64,000 bases of DNA. Source: Aeromicrobium phragmitis (GTDB taxonomy: Bacteria; Actinomycetota; Actinomycetes; Propionibacteriales; Nocardioidaceae). The position numbers and the translations under genes are program-made. Numbering within the stretch: the first letter of the stretch is position 1; each line of letters opens with the position of its first letter. A model generated the notes under the pieces. That model made no database searches. It worked only from the letters and a program-made list of their open reading frames with translations, and was not told where the DNA came from. Where the stretch lies: the NCBI RefSeq assembly GCF_003674095.1, contig NZ_RDBF01000001.1, positions 372,001 through 436,000 of the forward strand, read 5' to 3'. Shown piece after piece: positions 1 to 8,684 of the stretch.

Positions 1-1
1 G

Positions 2-667
2 GCCGGGCTGACGCGCGTCGTGGCGTGGCTGGAGGACCACTGGGACGACCCCGACGCCGGCATGTGGGAGATCCGTACCGAGAACCGCCATCACACGACG
101 TCCTGGCTCATGTGCTGGGTGGCGGTGGAGCGGATGGTGCGGATGGCGCGGCAACGCGGTCTTCCCGGCGACCTCGTGGCCTGGACACGGCTACGAGACG
201 AGATCCATACCCGGATCCTGCACGAAGGCTGGAGCGAGGAGATCGGCTCGTTCGTGCAATCGGCGGGCAGCAGAGCCGTCGACGCGGGCCTCTTGCTGAT
301 GCCCATGGTCAAGTTCATCTCGCCGGTCGACCCGATGTTCCTGTCGACCCTCGAGACGGTGGAGAAGCGGCTTGTCTCGGACACGCTGGTGTTCCGCTAC
401 GACGTCGACGAGGCGCCGGATGGGGTGCACGGTGAGGAGGGGACGTTCAGCCTCTGCTCGTTCTGGTACGTCGAGGCGCTGACGCGAGCCGGACGGCTCA
501 CCGAGGCCGAGGTCGCGCTCGAAAAGATGTTCACGTACGCCAACCACCTCGGGCTGTACGCCGAGCAGATCGGCCTGACCGGCGACCATCTGGGCAACTT
601 CCCCCAGGCCTTCACGCACCTGTCCCTCATCAGCGCCGCGCTCAACCTCGATCGCGCGCTGGGATGA
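2..667 (+). CDS. GH15 glucoamylase/trehalase-type glycosidase, C-terminal part
   Basis: Only the last ~221 residues lie in the window; the frame is open from base 2, so the gene begins upstream and the GTG at 20 is internal. The text matches the (alpha/alpha)6-barrel end of glycoside hydrolase family 15: PDAGMWEIR near the left edge, a GEEGTFSLCSFW segment (a catalytic-acid region of the family) and LYAEQIGLTGDHLGNFPQAF near the end, which carries the second conserved Glu. Full-length members are about 600 residues, so roughly two thirds is missing. Actinobacterial GH15 proteins of this type cleave alpha-glucosidic bonds and several are trehalases; substrate cannot be decided here. A strong terminator follows directly. 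Confidence 0.85.
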   Translation, partial: AGLTRVVAWLEDHWDDPDAGMWEIRTENRHHTTSWLMCWVAVERMVRMARQRGLPGDLVAWTRLRDEIHTRILHEGWSEEIGSFVQSAGSRAVDAGLLLMPMVKFISPVDPMFLSTLETVEKRLVSDTLVFRYDVDEAPDGVHGEEGTFSLCSFWYVEALTRAGRLTEAEVALEKMFTYANHLGLYAEQIGLTGDHLGNFPQAFTHLSLISAALNLDRALG

Positions 668-701
668 CGAAAGCCCCCGAAGGAATCTCCGGGGGCTTTC
701 G
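668..701. terminator. Bidirectional intrinsic terminator
   Basis: A perfect 12-bp stem (668-679 pairing with 690-701; CGAAAGCCCCCG on the left arm) with a 10-nt loop lies between two convergent genes. Each arm ends in a run of A or T, so it can stop transcription of the GH15 gene from the left and of the surface-protein gene from the right. Confidence 0.85.
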
Positions 702-724
702 CGGGAAGCGAGCTCGACGCTCGA

Positions 725-3490
725 TCAGCGCTGTGCCTCGCGTCGCAGCATCCTCACTGCGCCTCCTGCGACAAGGAGGACCAGCGCCGCGGCGAGCCAG
801 ACTCTGACGTCCCCCGCGCCCGCAGCCGGGAGGAGACCCGCTGCGGAGTGTTTGACCGGGTTCTCCGTGCAGAGGGAACTTTCGGGGTCACACGATGTGG
901 GCAGCTCCTCCCCGTCGGGGAAAACGAAGTTCGCCAGCAGGTCATTGCCTCGATCTCCGTCGTCGCGCACCTGGACCGTGTACGTCACGGTGTAACTCTC
1001 GCCCGCGGGGACCGAACCATCCACCGTGAATCGGCCATCGGTCACGCGGCTGACGGTGAGATCACCTTCCTCGGGTGCCGGGGCGGCCACGATATCGGCA
1101 TCGTCCAGAACGTCCGACAAGTCGTCCTGCCAACCCTCGACGGCCGCTGCGGAAGCACCGGAGTTGTGGAAGGTGACGGTGTACGTCAGTTCCTCACCCG
1201 GTGCGACGGACGTCCCCTTCTGCGGGTCGACGCTCTTGCTGACGTCCAGGTCACCGGCGGGGATCTCGACCCTGCCGCAGGGTTCGCCGGTCACAGGGTC
1301 GAGACCGTTTTCATCAGCGGGATCGCAGACCGGGGTTCGCGGGTCCTCGGGGTCGTCAGGCTCCCAGGCGACGTTGATCAGACGGTTGTCACCCTCCCCG
1401 GTGTGCGTCACGGCATACGTGAGGGTGACGGTAGCCCCGGCAGGCAGCGGTCCGCTCCAGCTGATGAGCGGTTCGTCGTACGTCGGCGCAGTACCGGTGT
1501 CGGCTGTGAGGCTATCCTCGTCCAGCGTCGCGTCGTCGAGGACTCCGCTGAGGTCGTCGCGGACCTCGGCGGGTGCGTCCTCCGTGTAGTCGCCTGGGCC
1601 GATATTGGTAGCGGTGACCGTGTACGTGACTGTCTGTCCCACCCGGGGAAGCTCGCTCGTGTCAGCGGACTTCGTCACCTGGAGGGCGGGCATCTCCGTC
1701 GCCGTCTCAGCGCAAGCCTCTTCGGGAACTTGTGCTTCCTCGGCGGGAATACAGGCCTGGTTGTTTACCGTGCGGTTGCCTCCGCGCTGGAGCGTGACCG
1801 AGTACGTGATCGTGGCCGTCTCCCCGGCTTGAAGGGGACCGGACCAACTGAGGGTGGTGCCCTCCACGAGCGGCGACGCGGACGAGGAGCCGGAGGAGAA
1901 GCTGACGGAGGCGTCGTCGTTGTAGACAGCGTCGTCGAGGACGTCTGAGAGATCGTCGGTCAAGGTCGCCGGTGCTTCCGCGGTGTAGTCAGTCTCTCCC
2001 ACGTTCGTCACCTCGACGGTGTACGTGACCACATCCCCGGGCAGGCTGTTCGAGTCCGCGTCGGACGTCTTGGTGACGGTGAGGCAGTGGCCGCCCACGG
2101 TGATCTCACCAGTCCCGAGGGCGACGGGGTTGTATGTCCAGTCATCGATGGTCCGAGCATTGCCCCACGACGTGTACGAGAAGTCCCACCCGTGGACGCC
2201 AGCCGAGCTGTCGATGCCGTCAGTGCCGTCAACGACGGGTGTCGGATTGGTGGTGTTCTCTGGTCCCGCCTGCAGCTGCGTGTCGTCCCAGTAGATCGTC
2301 GAGTCCGGTGCACCGCTGCCGTTGAGACGAGTCATCGAGATTCCGCCGGAACGACCTTCGACATCGCTATTGAGGACGTGGATCTCACCGACCCGGTCGA
2401 AGAAGATCCGTGCACGCATAGCCGAGCAATCCGCGATCTCGTTACCTTCACCGTCGAGTCCGTCGAACTCGTAGCTGTATTCGCCGGAGCCGTCGGCCGC
2501 CAATCGAATTCTGCGGTCGGCCGCACCGTTGTACGAACCGTCTCCATCAGTGTCGATCTCCAGCCAGTAGGCCCCCACGAACCGATCCGAGAGCGTGTGC
2601 GTGAACGTCCCAGCGGCGCCGTTGGGCGAGGTCGGACTGAACGTGAGGTCGTCGACCGCGAGGTCAGTCTCGGTGAGTTCCGGTGGCAGCACGGCGAGGG
2701 GCCCGTCGGCGGACGGTGCAGAGGCGGGCAGATCTGAGCTGGGCTCGTCGAAGAAGATGCGGTACGTGCCGCAATCACCGGAGTTGGTGCTTCCTTGCAC
2801 CGACCTGTACAACGCGTCACAGCCGCCCGGAGTGGCGACGTTGCCCACGGCGTCAGCCTCGATGATCGAGCCGATGCCGTTGTAGCCGTTCAGATTCGTG
2901 TCGTAGATGTAGCCGCTGTCGTTGACCAGCCAGTAACGAAGATCCGCGACAGCACTCTCGTCGATCTGATGAGTCACGTATCGATTGGCCCAGACTCGAC
3001 CGGGGACGGCTGCGCCGCCGGCGCGAACAGAAATCTCCCACTCATACGCAGTAAGGCCGGTGCCCGTCGCCGCGACGACCTCGATCTTCCACGCGCCCAC
3101 CGGGCCGGCGAGGCCTGTCGTCGCGCAGGCGTCGCCGGGCGCACTCCCGGTCGGGTGGCCGCACGTCCAGGCAATCGCCCCTGACGGATCTGTGACGCGG
3201 TACTCCACGTCTCGGCCCTCCCCAGTTTGGGCGTTGTGCGCGTAAATGAAGCTCACATCAAGGGTTTCCCCTTCGCCCGCGTACGCGTAGAACGTGTTCG
3301 AGTTGGCTTGGCTGAGCGCTGCGCCGTACGCGGGAGGCGTATGAGACTCTGCGCCAGCAGGAGCGGTAGTCGCGGCAATCGACATCACGCCGGCGACGAG
3401 CGCCAGTGGGATCAGTCTGGCAACAGCCCTACCTCTTGCGCGTGGACGCCTCAACGCCCCCCATGGTGTTCTCAAGGTCTGCTCCTTCAT
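725..3490 (-). CDS. Secreted DUF11-repeat surface protein with sortase-like tail
   Basis: A 921-residue exported protein. Residues 1-47 are a signal peptide with an Arg-rich n-region, a hydrophobic core and an AGA/ES cleavage site. A conserved actinobacterial N-terminal region follows, then an acidic DTDGDGSYNG segment (about 310) that resembles a calcium-binding loop. Three DUF11-type beta-sandwich repeats begin near residues 470 (LTVTKTSDADS), 603 (LQVTKSADTS) and 750 (LDVSKSVDPQ), each with a DDLSDVLDDA-like signature. The C-terminus has LPAAG (about 887), a hydrophobic helix and an RREAQR tail, which is the layout of a cell-wall sorting signal, although Ala replaces the usual Thr. Probably a wall-linked adhesin or stalk. 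It is divergent from a LuxR gene that may control it. Confidence 0.8.
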   Translation of the reverse strand: MKEQTLRTPWGALRRPRARGRAVARLIPLALVAGVMSIAATTAPAGAESHTPPAYGAALSQANSNTFYAYAGEGETLDVSFIYAHNAQTGEGRDVEYRVTDPSGAIAWTCGHPTGSAPGDACATTGLAGPVGAWKIEVVAATGTGLTAYEWEISVRAGGAAVPGRVWANRYVTHQIDESAVADLRYWLVNDSGYIYDTNLNGYNGIGSIIEADAVGNVATPGGCDALYRSVQGSTNSGDCGTYRIFFDEPSSDLPASAPSADGPLAVLPPELTETDLAVDDLTFSPTSPNGAAGTFTHTLSDRFVGAYWLEIDTDGDGSYNGAADRRIRLAADGSGEYSYEFDGLDGEGNEIADCSAMRARIFFDRVGEIHVLNSDVEGRSGGISMTRLNGSGAPDSTIYWDDTQLQAGPENTTNPTPVVDGTDGIDSSAGVHGWDFSYTSWGNARTIDDWTYNPVALGTGEITVGGHCLTVTKTSDADSNSLPGDVVTYTVEVTNVGETDYTAEAPATLTDDLSDVLDDAVYNDDASVSFSSGSSSASPLVEGTTLSWSGPLQAGETATITYSVTLQRGGNRTVNNQACIPAEEAQVPEEACAETATEMPALQVTKSADTSELPRVGQTVTYTVTATNIGPGDYTEDAPAEVRDDLSGVLDDATLDEDSLTADTGTAPTYDEPLISWSGPLPAGATVTLTYAVTHTGEGDNRLINVAWEPDDPEDPRTPVCDPADENGLDPVTGEPCGRVEIPAGDLDVSKSVDPQKGTSVAPGEELTYTVTFHNSGASAAAVEGWQDDLSDVLDDADIVAAPAPEEGDLTVSRVTDGRFTVDGSVPAGESYTVTYTVQVRDDGDRGNDLLANFVFPDGEELPTSCDPESSLCTENPVKHSAAGLLPAAGAGDVRVWLAAALVLLVAGGAVRMLRREAQR

Positions 3491-3600
3491 CGTTCGTCCG
3501 CATTGGACCTACACGGCCCATTGGTATCGGTGATATCGATCGGACCGAAAGGACGGCGAATCGAATTGATCAACGTCGTGATCCGCTGAGGGAGCCGGGG

Positions 3601-3635
3601 TAGTCAATTGACTATCTCGGTCAATCGACCGATAG
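3601..3635. promoter_or_regulatory. Two overlapping palindromes in a divergent promoter region
   Basis: TAGTCAATTGACTA at 3601-3614 is a perfect 14-bp palindrome. It runs into a hairpin in which CTATC (3612-3616) and GGTC (3619-3622) pair with GACC (3627-3630) and GATAG (3631-3635) around an AATC loop. The pair sits about 110 bp from the surface-protein start and 91 bp from the LuxR start, in a region more AT-rich than its surroundings. It looks like an operator for the flanking regulator; the rest of 3491-3725 shows nothing else recognisable. Confidence 0.5.
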
Positions 3636-3725
3636 GAATGCCTCGGTCCACTCCCTAATCTCGCTGTGGTGGGCGGGCGGAAAGCGCTCCCACCGAGAGG
3701 GCAGTCCGTTCCAACGGGGGTGAGG

Positions 3726-4841
3726 ATGTCGGCACCGCGGCTCCGTGTCGCTGCTCAGGAGGACGTCTCAGTCAAGGCGAAACCTCGCGGCCGGGCGAGT
3801 GGCAATGCCGCGCGCGATCAGCTCTCCACGGCGGGAGAACGGGCATGGTCATACGCGCTCGACGGCGAACACGCCTTGGCGAGTCGATGGCTGCAACTCG
3901 GACGCACGGTGGCGGGCACCGGCACCGGCAGACGACCGGTTCCCGGCGCGCTACTGTCGAGCGCGCACCTGGCGCTCGACCGTCTCGACTGGTCTCCGTT
4001 CGACGAAGCCCTCGCCGACTTGGAGACCATCTCGATTCGCTCACGAGTGCATCGCGAGTTCATTCTCTATCTCAGAGCCAGAGCGGCGCTCGTCCGCGGC
4101 GAGCAGCAGCGCCTCCTTCGGCAGTTCAGCCGACGCCGCCAGTACGGGCGCAACAGCCGAAGCACGCCCGGATCTGTGCTGGCGCAGTATGCGGAGGCGG
4201 ATCTCGCGTTGAGCTGCGGCGACATTCCGCGCGCACGGATGGCGATACCGCGGGGTGAGGCGACGACCTACCTGAGTGACCTGCTGATGGCCAGAGTGGC
4301 CCTGGCGGAGGGGCATCCCGAAAGCGCCATCCGGCGGCTCTCGGCTTCGAAGTGGTTGGAGCGCGCGCCCCGGCGGGGAAGGATCGATCTGCGCCTCGCA
4401 CTGGCGTCCGCCCTCGACCGCGCCGGCGATAGCGTCGGCGGTACTCGCGTGGTCAGGGAGGCTCTCACGCAGACTGGCGCGCCGCAGCAGATCGCGTTCA
4501 GTCTTGCCACCACAGAACGCCCCACGATCGAGCGGGCGATCCAACAGGACCCGGCCGTATCTGCTGCATTGAGCTGGTTCGCCACGACGCTGTACGTGCC
4601 GCCTTTCACGACGGAGAGTGGTGCCCCTGTACCCCTCAGTCGGCGCGAATACACGGTGCTCAAACTCCTGGCCACCGGCATGACGGCGGCGGAGATCGCC
4701 GAGACACTCATCGTCTCCGTTCACACCGTGCGCAACCAGACGCAACGGATATACCGCAAACTCAACGTCTCGTCCCGCGATCAGGCAATCAGGGTCGCGT
4801 GGCGTCACGGACTGCTCCGCGTCGGCGAGGATGGCGGCTGA
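3726..4841 (+). CDS. LuxR-family transcriptional regulator (MalT/TPR-like)
   Basis: A 371-residue regulator. Residues ~303-366 are a GerE/LuxR helix-turn-helix (LSRREYTVLKLLATGMTAAE, then VSVHTVRNQTQRIYRKLNV). The N-terminal 300 residues are helical, rich in Ala/Arg/Leu pairs typical of TPR-like repeats, and lack a receiver or kinase domain, so this resembles the C-terminal part of a MalT/LAL-type regulator rather than a two-component response regulator. ATG 3726 is chosen because GGGGGTGAGG directly precedes it; an in-frame GTG at 3666 without a ribosome site would add 20 residues. It is divergent from the DUF11 surface protein, with palindromes between them, which suggests it controls that gene. 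Confidence 0.75.
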   Translation: MSAPRLRVAAQEDVSVKAKPRGRASGNAARDQLSTAGERAWSYALDGEHALASRWLQLGRTVAGTGTGRRPVPGALLSSAHLALDRLDWSPFDEALADLETISIRSRVHREFILYLRARAALVRGEQQRLLRQFSRRRQYGRNSRSTPGSVLAQYAEADLALSCGDIPRARMAIPRGEATTYLSDLLMARVALAEGHPESAIRRLSASKWLERAPRRGRIDLRLALASALDRAGDSVGGTRVVREALTQTGAPQQIAFSLATTERPTIERAIQQDPAVSAALSWFATTLYVPPFTTESGAPVPLSRREYTVLKLLATGMTAAEIAETLIVSVHTVRNQTQRIYRKLNVSSRDQAIRVAWRHGLLRVGEDGG

Positions 4842-4865
4842 GCGTGCGAATGACGAGAGCCGGAC

Positions 4866-5564
4866 TCAGGCGAGATCCGCATCGACGAGCCCGAGGGCAA
4901 TCGCCGTCACCACTGCCTGCACGCGGTTGGCGACACCGAGCTTGGCGAGGATGCTCTCGACATGGGTGGCCACCGTGCGACGAGCGACGTACAGCTCGTC
5001 GGCGATCTCCTGGTTGGATCGCCCGCGGGCCAGGTGGTGAAGTACCTCGACCTCACGGTCCGTGAGACCAGCGCGCGCGGCTGCGTTGGCTGCTCTGACG
5101 ACCCCCTCGAGCGCCACGGAAGCGTCGTAGAGCGCCCCGAGCTCCGCGGCGCTCAGATTCTCGGTATGGGAGACGTTGAGGTGGAAGGTCCCGATGATGC
5201 CCTCGGTGCCGTGAAAAGCGAAGGAGGAACCCTGGGTGTATCCGGCCTCCAGGAGAACCTCCCTCGCCGTGACCGTTTCCCGAAAGCTGGGAACGCTGTT
5301 CCAGTCCAGCACTTCGTCGCGGTGGTCGATGACCCATCGAAAGTCGGGGCTGGCAGGAATGAAGTAGTCCAGACCATGCTGGACGTGCTCCCTCGACATG
5401 CGATGCACGAGCAGAGGAACGTCGCGGTCGCTGTCGCGGACACGGTACGTCAGCAAGGCGGCGGTGAACGGCACGTCGTGGTGCAGGTTCAGCAGCGTTT
5501 CCAGCGCTTTGCCCCTCGGGCTTCCTGCCGCTGCAGGCGCCCGCGGATCGGGCTGACTGCTCAT
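4866..5564 (-). CDS. LuxR-family regulator with N-terminal sensor domain
   Basis: A 232-residue protein. Residues ~1-155 form a compact alpha/beta sensor-like domain, GAF- or autoinducer-like in feel (GTEGIIGTFHLNVSHTENLS near its end). Residues ~165-225 are a LuxR helix-turn-helix (LTDREVEVLHHLARGRSNQE, VARRTVATHVESILAKLGV). The ATG at 5564 is preferred over an upstream GTG (5588) because TACGCT at 5572-5577 lies 7 nt upstream, giving a leaderless-type promoter. It converges on the preceding LuxR gene with a 24-nt gap. The ligand and targets are unknown. Confidence 0.75.
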   Translation of the reverse strand: MSSQPDPRAPAAAGSPRGKALETLLNLHHDVPFTAALLTYRVRDSDRDVPLLVHRMSREHVQHGLDYFIPASPDFRWVIDHRDEVLDWNSVPSFRETVTAREVLLEAGYTQGSSFAFHGTEGIIGTFHLNVSHTENLSAAELGALYDASVALEGVVRAANAAARAGLTDREVEVLHHLARGRSNQEIADELYVARRTVATHVESILAKLGVANRVQAVVTAIALGLVDADLA

Positions 5565-5676
5565 GGCGCTCAGCGTAATCCACAGCACCCGCCGAGTGAG
5601 GCGTTCAAGATGCGAGGGGAGCGAATCGGTGGTCGACTGGAGGTATCAGGGCTCCCAACGGAAGGACTGAGTACCC

Positions 5677-5850
5677 ATGGGACTGGACGACAAGATGAAG
5701 AACGCGGCCGAGGACCTGAAGGGCAAGGTCAAGGAGGGCTCCGGAAAGGCCAGCGACGACGAGAAGATGGAAGCCGAAGGCAAGGGCGACCAGACCAAGT
5801 CGAGCGTCAAGCAGGCCGGTGAGAACGTGAAGGACGCCTTCAAGAACTGA
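5677..5850 (+). CDS. CsbD-like general stress protein
   Basis: A 57-residue, highly charged, hydrophilic protein (MGLDDKMKNAAEDLKGKVKE at the start, QAGENVKDAFKN at the end). The Ala/Glu/Lys/Gly pattern with repeated N-x-x-E-D-L-K-G-K and GDQTKS segments is that of the CsbD family, small proteins induced by sigma-B-type stress in many bacteria. The gene is complete: GAAGGA ribosome site at about 5661, ATG start, TGA stop, then a strong terminator. Function in the family is unknown beyond stress association. Confidence 0.85.
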   Translation: MGLDDKMKNAAEDLKGKVKEGSGKASDDEKMEAEGKGDQTKSSVKQAGENVKDAFKN

Positions 5851-5860
5851 TCCACGAACG

Positions 5861-5902
5861 CGAACGGCGGCCACCGGATACGCTCCGGGTGGCCGCCGTT
5901 CG
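5861..5902. terminator. Intrinsic terminator, bidirectional
   Basis: A perfect 15-bp stem (5861-5875 with 5888-5902; CGAACGGCGGCCACC on the left) with a 12-nt loop begins 10 nt after the CsbD stop. It also lies just past the stop of the opposing gene at 5919, so it serves convergent transcription. Confidence 0.8.
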
Positions 5903-5918
5903 TCGTGCTACGAGGCGC

Positions 5919-6284
5919 TCAGGCCATCGGCTTGGGCGGGTCCGTGGGACTCGGCGCCGGCGGCGGCGTGTACGGCGGAACCTGCGCGTCGTCGGCCTTG
6001 GCCTTGAGGAAGGCCACGACCCCTCCGACGGCAGCGGCGAGAAGGCCGACGAACGCGACCTTCTTGACGCCCCCGAAGCGCTTCTTCTTGGTCTCGACGG
6101 GGAGGCGGTCGCTCACGTCGTCGGGCAGACGATCGATCAGCTGATCACGCATGGCCATGAGCTCGTCCCGGTCGGGAAGACGGTCCATCACCTCGCCACG
6201 CAGCTCGAGCAGTTCCTTCGTGTCCGGCAGATGTCCCGCCAGATCCTCGACTTGATCGCGCATGCCCTTCTTGCGCTTTCCCAT
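5919..6284 (-). CDS. Hypothetical single-pass membrane protein downstream of ligD
   Basis: 121 residues, not assigned to a family by me. Residues 1-70 are charged and contain repeated LPD units (HLPDTKELLELRGEVMDRLP, then DRDELMAMRDQLIDRLPDD) spaced like a helical repeat. KKKRFGG is followed by one membrane segment (~74-92, VAFVGLLAAAVGGVVAFL), and the tail is Pro-rich (PPYTPPPAPSPTDPPKP). The basic residues before the helix suggest the repeat domain is cytoplasmic. It starts 3 nt after the ligD stop and is therefore probably cotranscribed with ligD; a role in DNA repair cannot be inferred from that alone. Confidence 0.65.
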   Translation of the reverse strand: MGKRKKGMRDQVEDLAGHLPDTKELLELRGEVMDRLPDRDELMAMRDQLIDRLPDDVSDRLPVETKKKRFGGVKKVAFVGLLAAAVGGVVAFLKAKADDAQVPPYTPPPAPSPTDPPKPMA

Positions 6285-6287
6285 CGC

Positions 6288-8621
6288 TCACTCCTTCGAT
6301 TCGACGTGGACATCGTCTGGCTCTAGATCCTTCCGCAAACCACGCCAGCTCGCATGCCGAAGGATCCCCGAGCCCGTCCAGCCACCGTAGACGACCTCAC
6401 CCACCAAACGGGGCGTCGTCCAGTGCGCATCGGCCCTCACCTCGCGCGGGACGTCGAGGAAGGGCGGTGTCTTACGCTCGAGCCGGCGCAGCTGGGCACC
6501 GAGCTCGCGGCGATGCGCGTCGGTGAAGCCGGTCCCGACACGTCCGACGTATCGAAGTCCGTCCTCGGTGGGAACGCCGAGCAGGAGCGAGCCGAATCCG
6601 GACGACGCTCCCGGACGCCATCCGCCGATGACGACCGACTGCATCTCCTGGTGCTTGATCTTGAGCCACGCGGTCGACCGCTTGCCCACCGCGTACGTGC
6701 TGTCGCGGCGTTTGGCCACGACGCCCTCCAGCTTCCAGCGCCGACTCGCCGCGACGGCCTCACGCAGCGAGCCCGTGAAGGCCGGCGGCGTGATGGCGGC
6801 GACCCCGTCGATGCCGAGTCCGTCCAGGGCACTGCGGCGCTGCTCGTAGGTGCGTCCGGTCAGGGATCGGCCCTCGTGCGCGAGCACGTCGAATGCCAGG
6901 AACGTGACCGGGACGCGCTCGCGAGCGGCGGCGATCTCTCGCTGCTTCTCCAGTCCCATGCGCTGCTGGAGCAGGCCGAAGCTCGGCACCGCCTGCTCGT
7001 TGAGCGCGACGATCTCGCCGTCCACCACGGTGCCCGCCGGAAGGTCCGCCAGCTCCTCGGCGACCTCCGGATACGTGGCGGTAGTGACGCGTCCGGACCG
7101 ACTGTAGAGCCGGACGCCGTCGTCGGTCACCGCGGCGATGGTGCGGACGCCGTCCCATTTCATCTCGAACGCCCACTCGCCCTCGTCGCCCAGGGAGCGG
7201 GCGTCGGCGAGGGTGGCGAGCATCGGAGAGACTGCGCCGAGCTCCGCCGGTGGGTCGGCCCGTTGGTCCTTCATGAGGTGGATCAGCCAGTTCTCGCCGG
7301 TGCGGATGAGCGCGTACGTACGAGGTTCGCCCCCGAGCCCGCCGTCGTCCTGGCCACGCAACGTGGCGATGACCTCGTCGTCGCGCCACTTGCTGGCGGT
7401 GAACGTCCCCGTATCCCAGATCTCGACCGACCCGGCGCCGTACTGCCCTTTCGGAATCTCGCCGGCGAAGGAGGCGTACTCCATTGGATGATCCTCGGTC
7501 TGCACCGCGAGGTGGTTCTCTGTCGGTGAGGTGGGCACGCCCTTGGGCAACGCCCACGACACCAGCACGCCGTCGTGCTCGAGCCGGAAATCCCAGTGCA
7601 GCCGGCGCGCGTGGTGCTCCTGGATGACGAAGATCGGCTCCTCGCCCCCGCGTCCGGTGGGGCGGTCGGCCGGCACGGGCTCGGGAGTCACCGTGGCGTC
7701 ACGCATCGACCGATAGCGCTCGAGACGGTCCGGACCCGAGCGCCCGAGCGCCGCCATCGGGTCGACGATCTCCTCCATGCGCTCGAGAACGGCCTCGAGT
7801 TCCAACTGCTCCAGGTCGCCGTCGAGTTCGTCCCACGAACGCGGCAGCGCCACCGTCGGGCGCGCGCGCCCGCGCAGCGAGTACGGACAGATCGTGGTCT
7901 TGTTCCGGTTGTTCTGACTCCAGTCGACCAGGACCTTCCCGTTCCGTTTGGCCTTGGCCATCGAGCTGACCACGAGGTCGGGCATCGACTCCTCGAGCGA
8001 CACCGCGAGCTGCTTGGCGAACGCGTTCAGGTAGTCGGCGTCCCGCGTGCCGTCCATCGCGCAGTAGAGGTGCAGCCCCTTGCTCCCCGACGTCACGGGT
8101 ACCGGATCGAGCCCGATGCCGGCGAGCAGGTCGCGGGCCTCATGGGCCACCGCGATGCACTCGGCCAGACCGGCGCCGGGCCCCGGGTCGAGGTCGAGGA
8201 CCAGGCGGTCGGGGCCCTGCATCGTCCCGAGTTCGTCGACCCGCCACTGCGGCACGTGGAGTTCGAGCGCGGCGACCTGACCGGCCCAGGCGAGGTCGGC
8301 GGGACTGTGGAAGACCGGGTAGTCGTTGCGATGGGACGTGTGCTGCAAGGAGACGCGGCGGATCCACGACGGCGCCGAGTCGGGGAGGTTCTTCTCGAAG
8401 AACACCTCTCCGGGCTTCTGCTCGGTGCCCACTCCCTCGACCCAGCGCTTGCGCGTGACGGGCCGGTCGGCGAGGTGCGGAAGCATCACCGGGGCGATCT
8501 GCACGTAGTACGCGATGACGTCGGCCTTGGTCGTCCCGGTGGCGGGGTAGAGCACCTTGTCCGGGTTCGTCAGACGCAACAGGCGGCCGTCGATCGATAC
8601 CGTCTGCGGCGACTGCGCCAT
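6288..8621 (-). CDS. ligD: ATP-dependent DNA ligase LigD (Pol-PE-Lig)
   Basis: A 777-residue multifunctional enzyme of bacterial non-homologous end joining, in the mycobacterial domain order. Residues ~1-290 are the primase-like polymerase with the catalytic DLDPG motif near 144. Residues ~325-460 are the 3'-phosphoesterase (HHARRLHWDFRLEHDG near 335). Residues ~480-770 are the ATP-dependent ligase, with the nucleophilic Lys in EMKWDGVR near 487 and GEIVALNE downstream. All three active sites look intact and the length is close to M. tuberculosis LigD (759). It repairs double-strand breaks together with Ku, encoded 0.8 kb away on the same strand. It is divergent from the GAF-ANTAR gene. Confidence 0.95.
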   Translation of the reverse strand: MAQSPQTVSIDGRLLRLTNPDKVLYPATGTTKADVIAYYVQIAPVMLPHLADRPVTRKRWVEGVGTEQKPGEVFFEKNLPDSAPSWIRRVSLQHTSHRNDYPVFHSPADLAWAGQVAALELHVPQWRVDELGTMQGPDRLVLDLDPGPGAGLAECIAVAHEARDLLAGIGLDPVPVTSGSKGLHLYCAMDGTRDADYLNAFAKQLAVSLEESMPDLVVSSMAKAKRNGKVLVDWSQNNRNKTTICPYSLRGRARPTVALPRSWDELDGDLEQLELEAVLERMEEIVDPMAALGRSGPDRLERYRSMRDATVTPEPVPADRPTGRGGEEPIFVIQEHHARRLHWDFRLEHDGVLVSWALPKGVPTSPTENHLAVQTEDHPMEYASFAGEIPKGQYGAGSVEIWDTGTFTASKWRDDEVIATLRGQDDGGLGGEPRTYALIRTGENWLIHLMKDQRADPPAELGAVSPMLATLADARSLGDEGEWAFEMKWDGVRTIAAVTDDGVRLYSRSGRVTTATYPEVAEELADLPAGTVVDGEIVALNEQAVPSFGLLQQRMGLEKQREIAAARERVPVTFLAFDVLAHEGRSLTGRTYEQRRSALDGLGIDGVAAITPPAFTGSLREAVAASRRWKLEGVVAKRRDSTYAVGKRSTAWLKIKHQEMQSVVIGGWRPGASSGFGSLLLGVPTEDGLRYVGRVGTGFTDAHRRELGAQLRRLERKTPPFLDVPREVRADAHWTTPRLVGEVVYGGWTGSGILRHASWRGLRKDLEPDDVHVESKE

Positions 8622-8684
8622 ACCCGGCCTTCCCGTTCGACTCGTCCTCTACTCTGGTGCCCCACCATATGACGCGGAGGGCCA

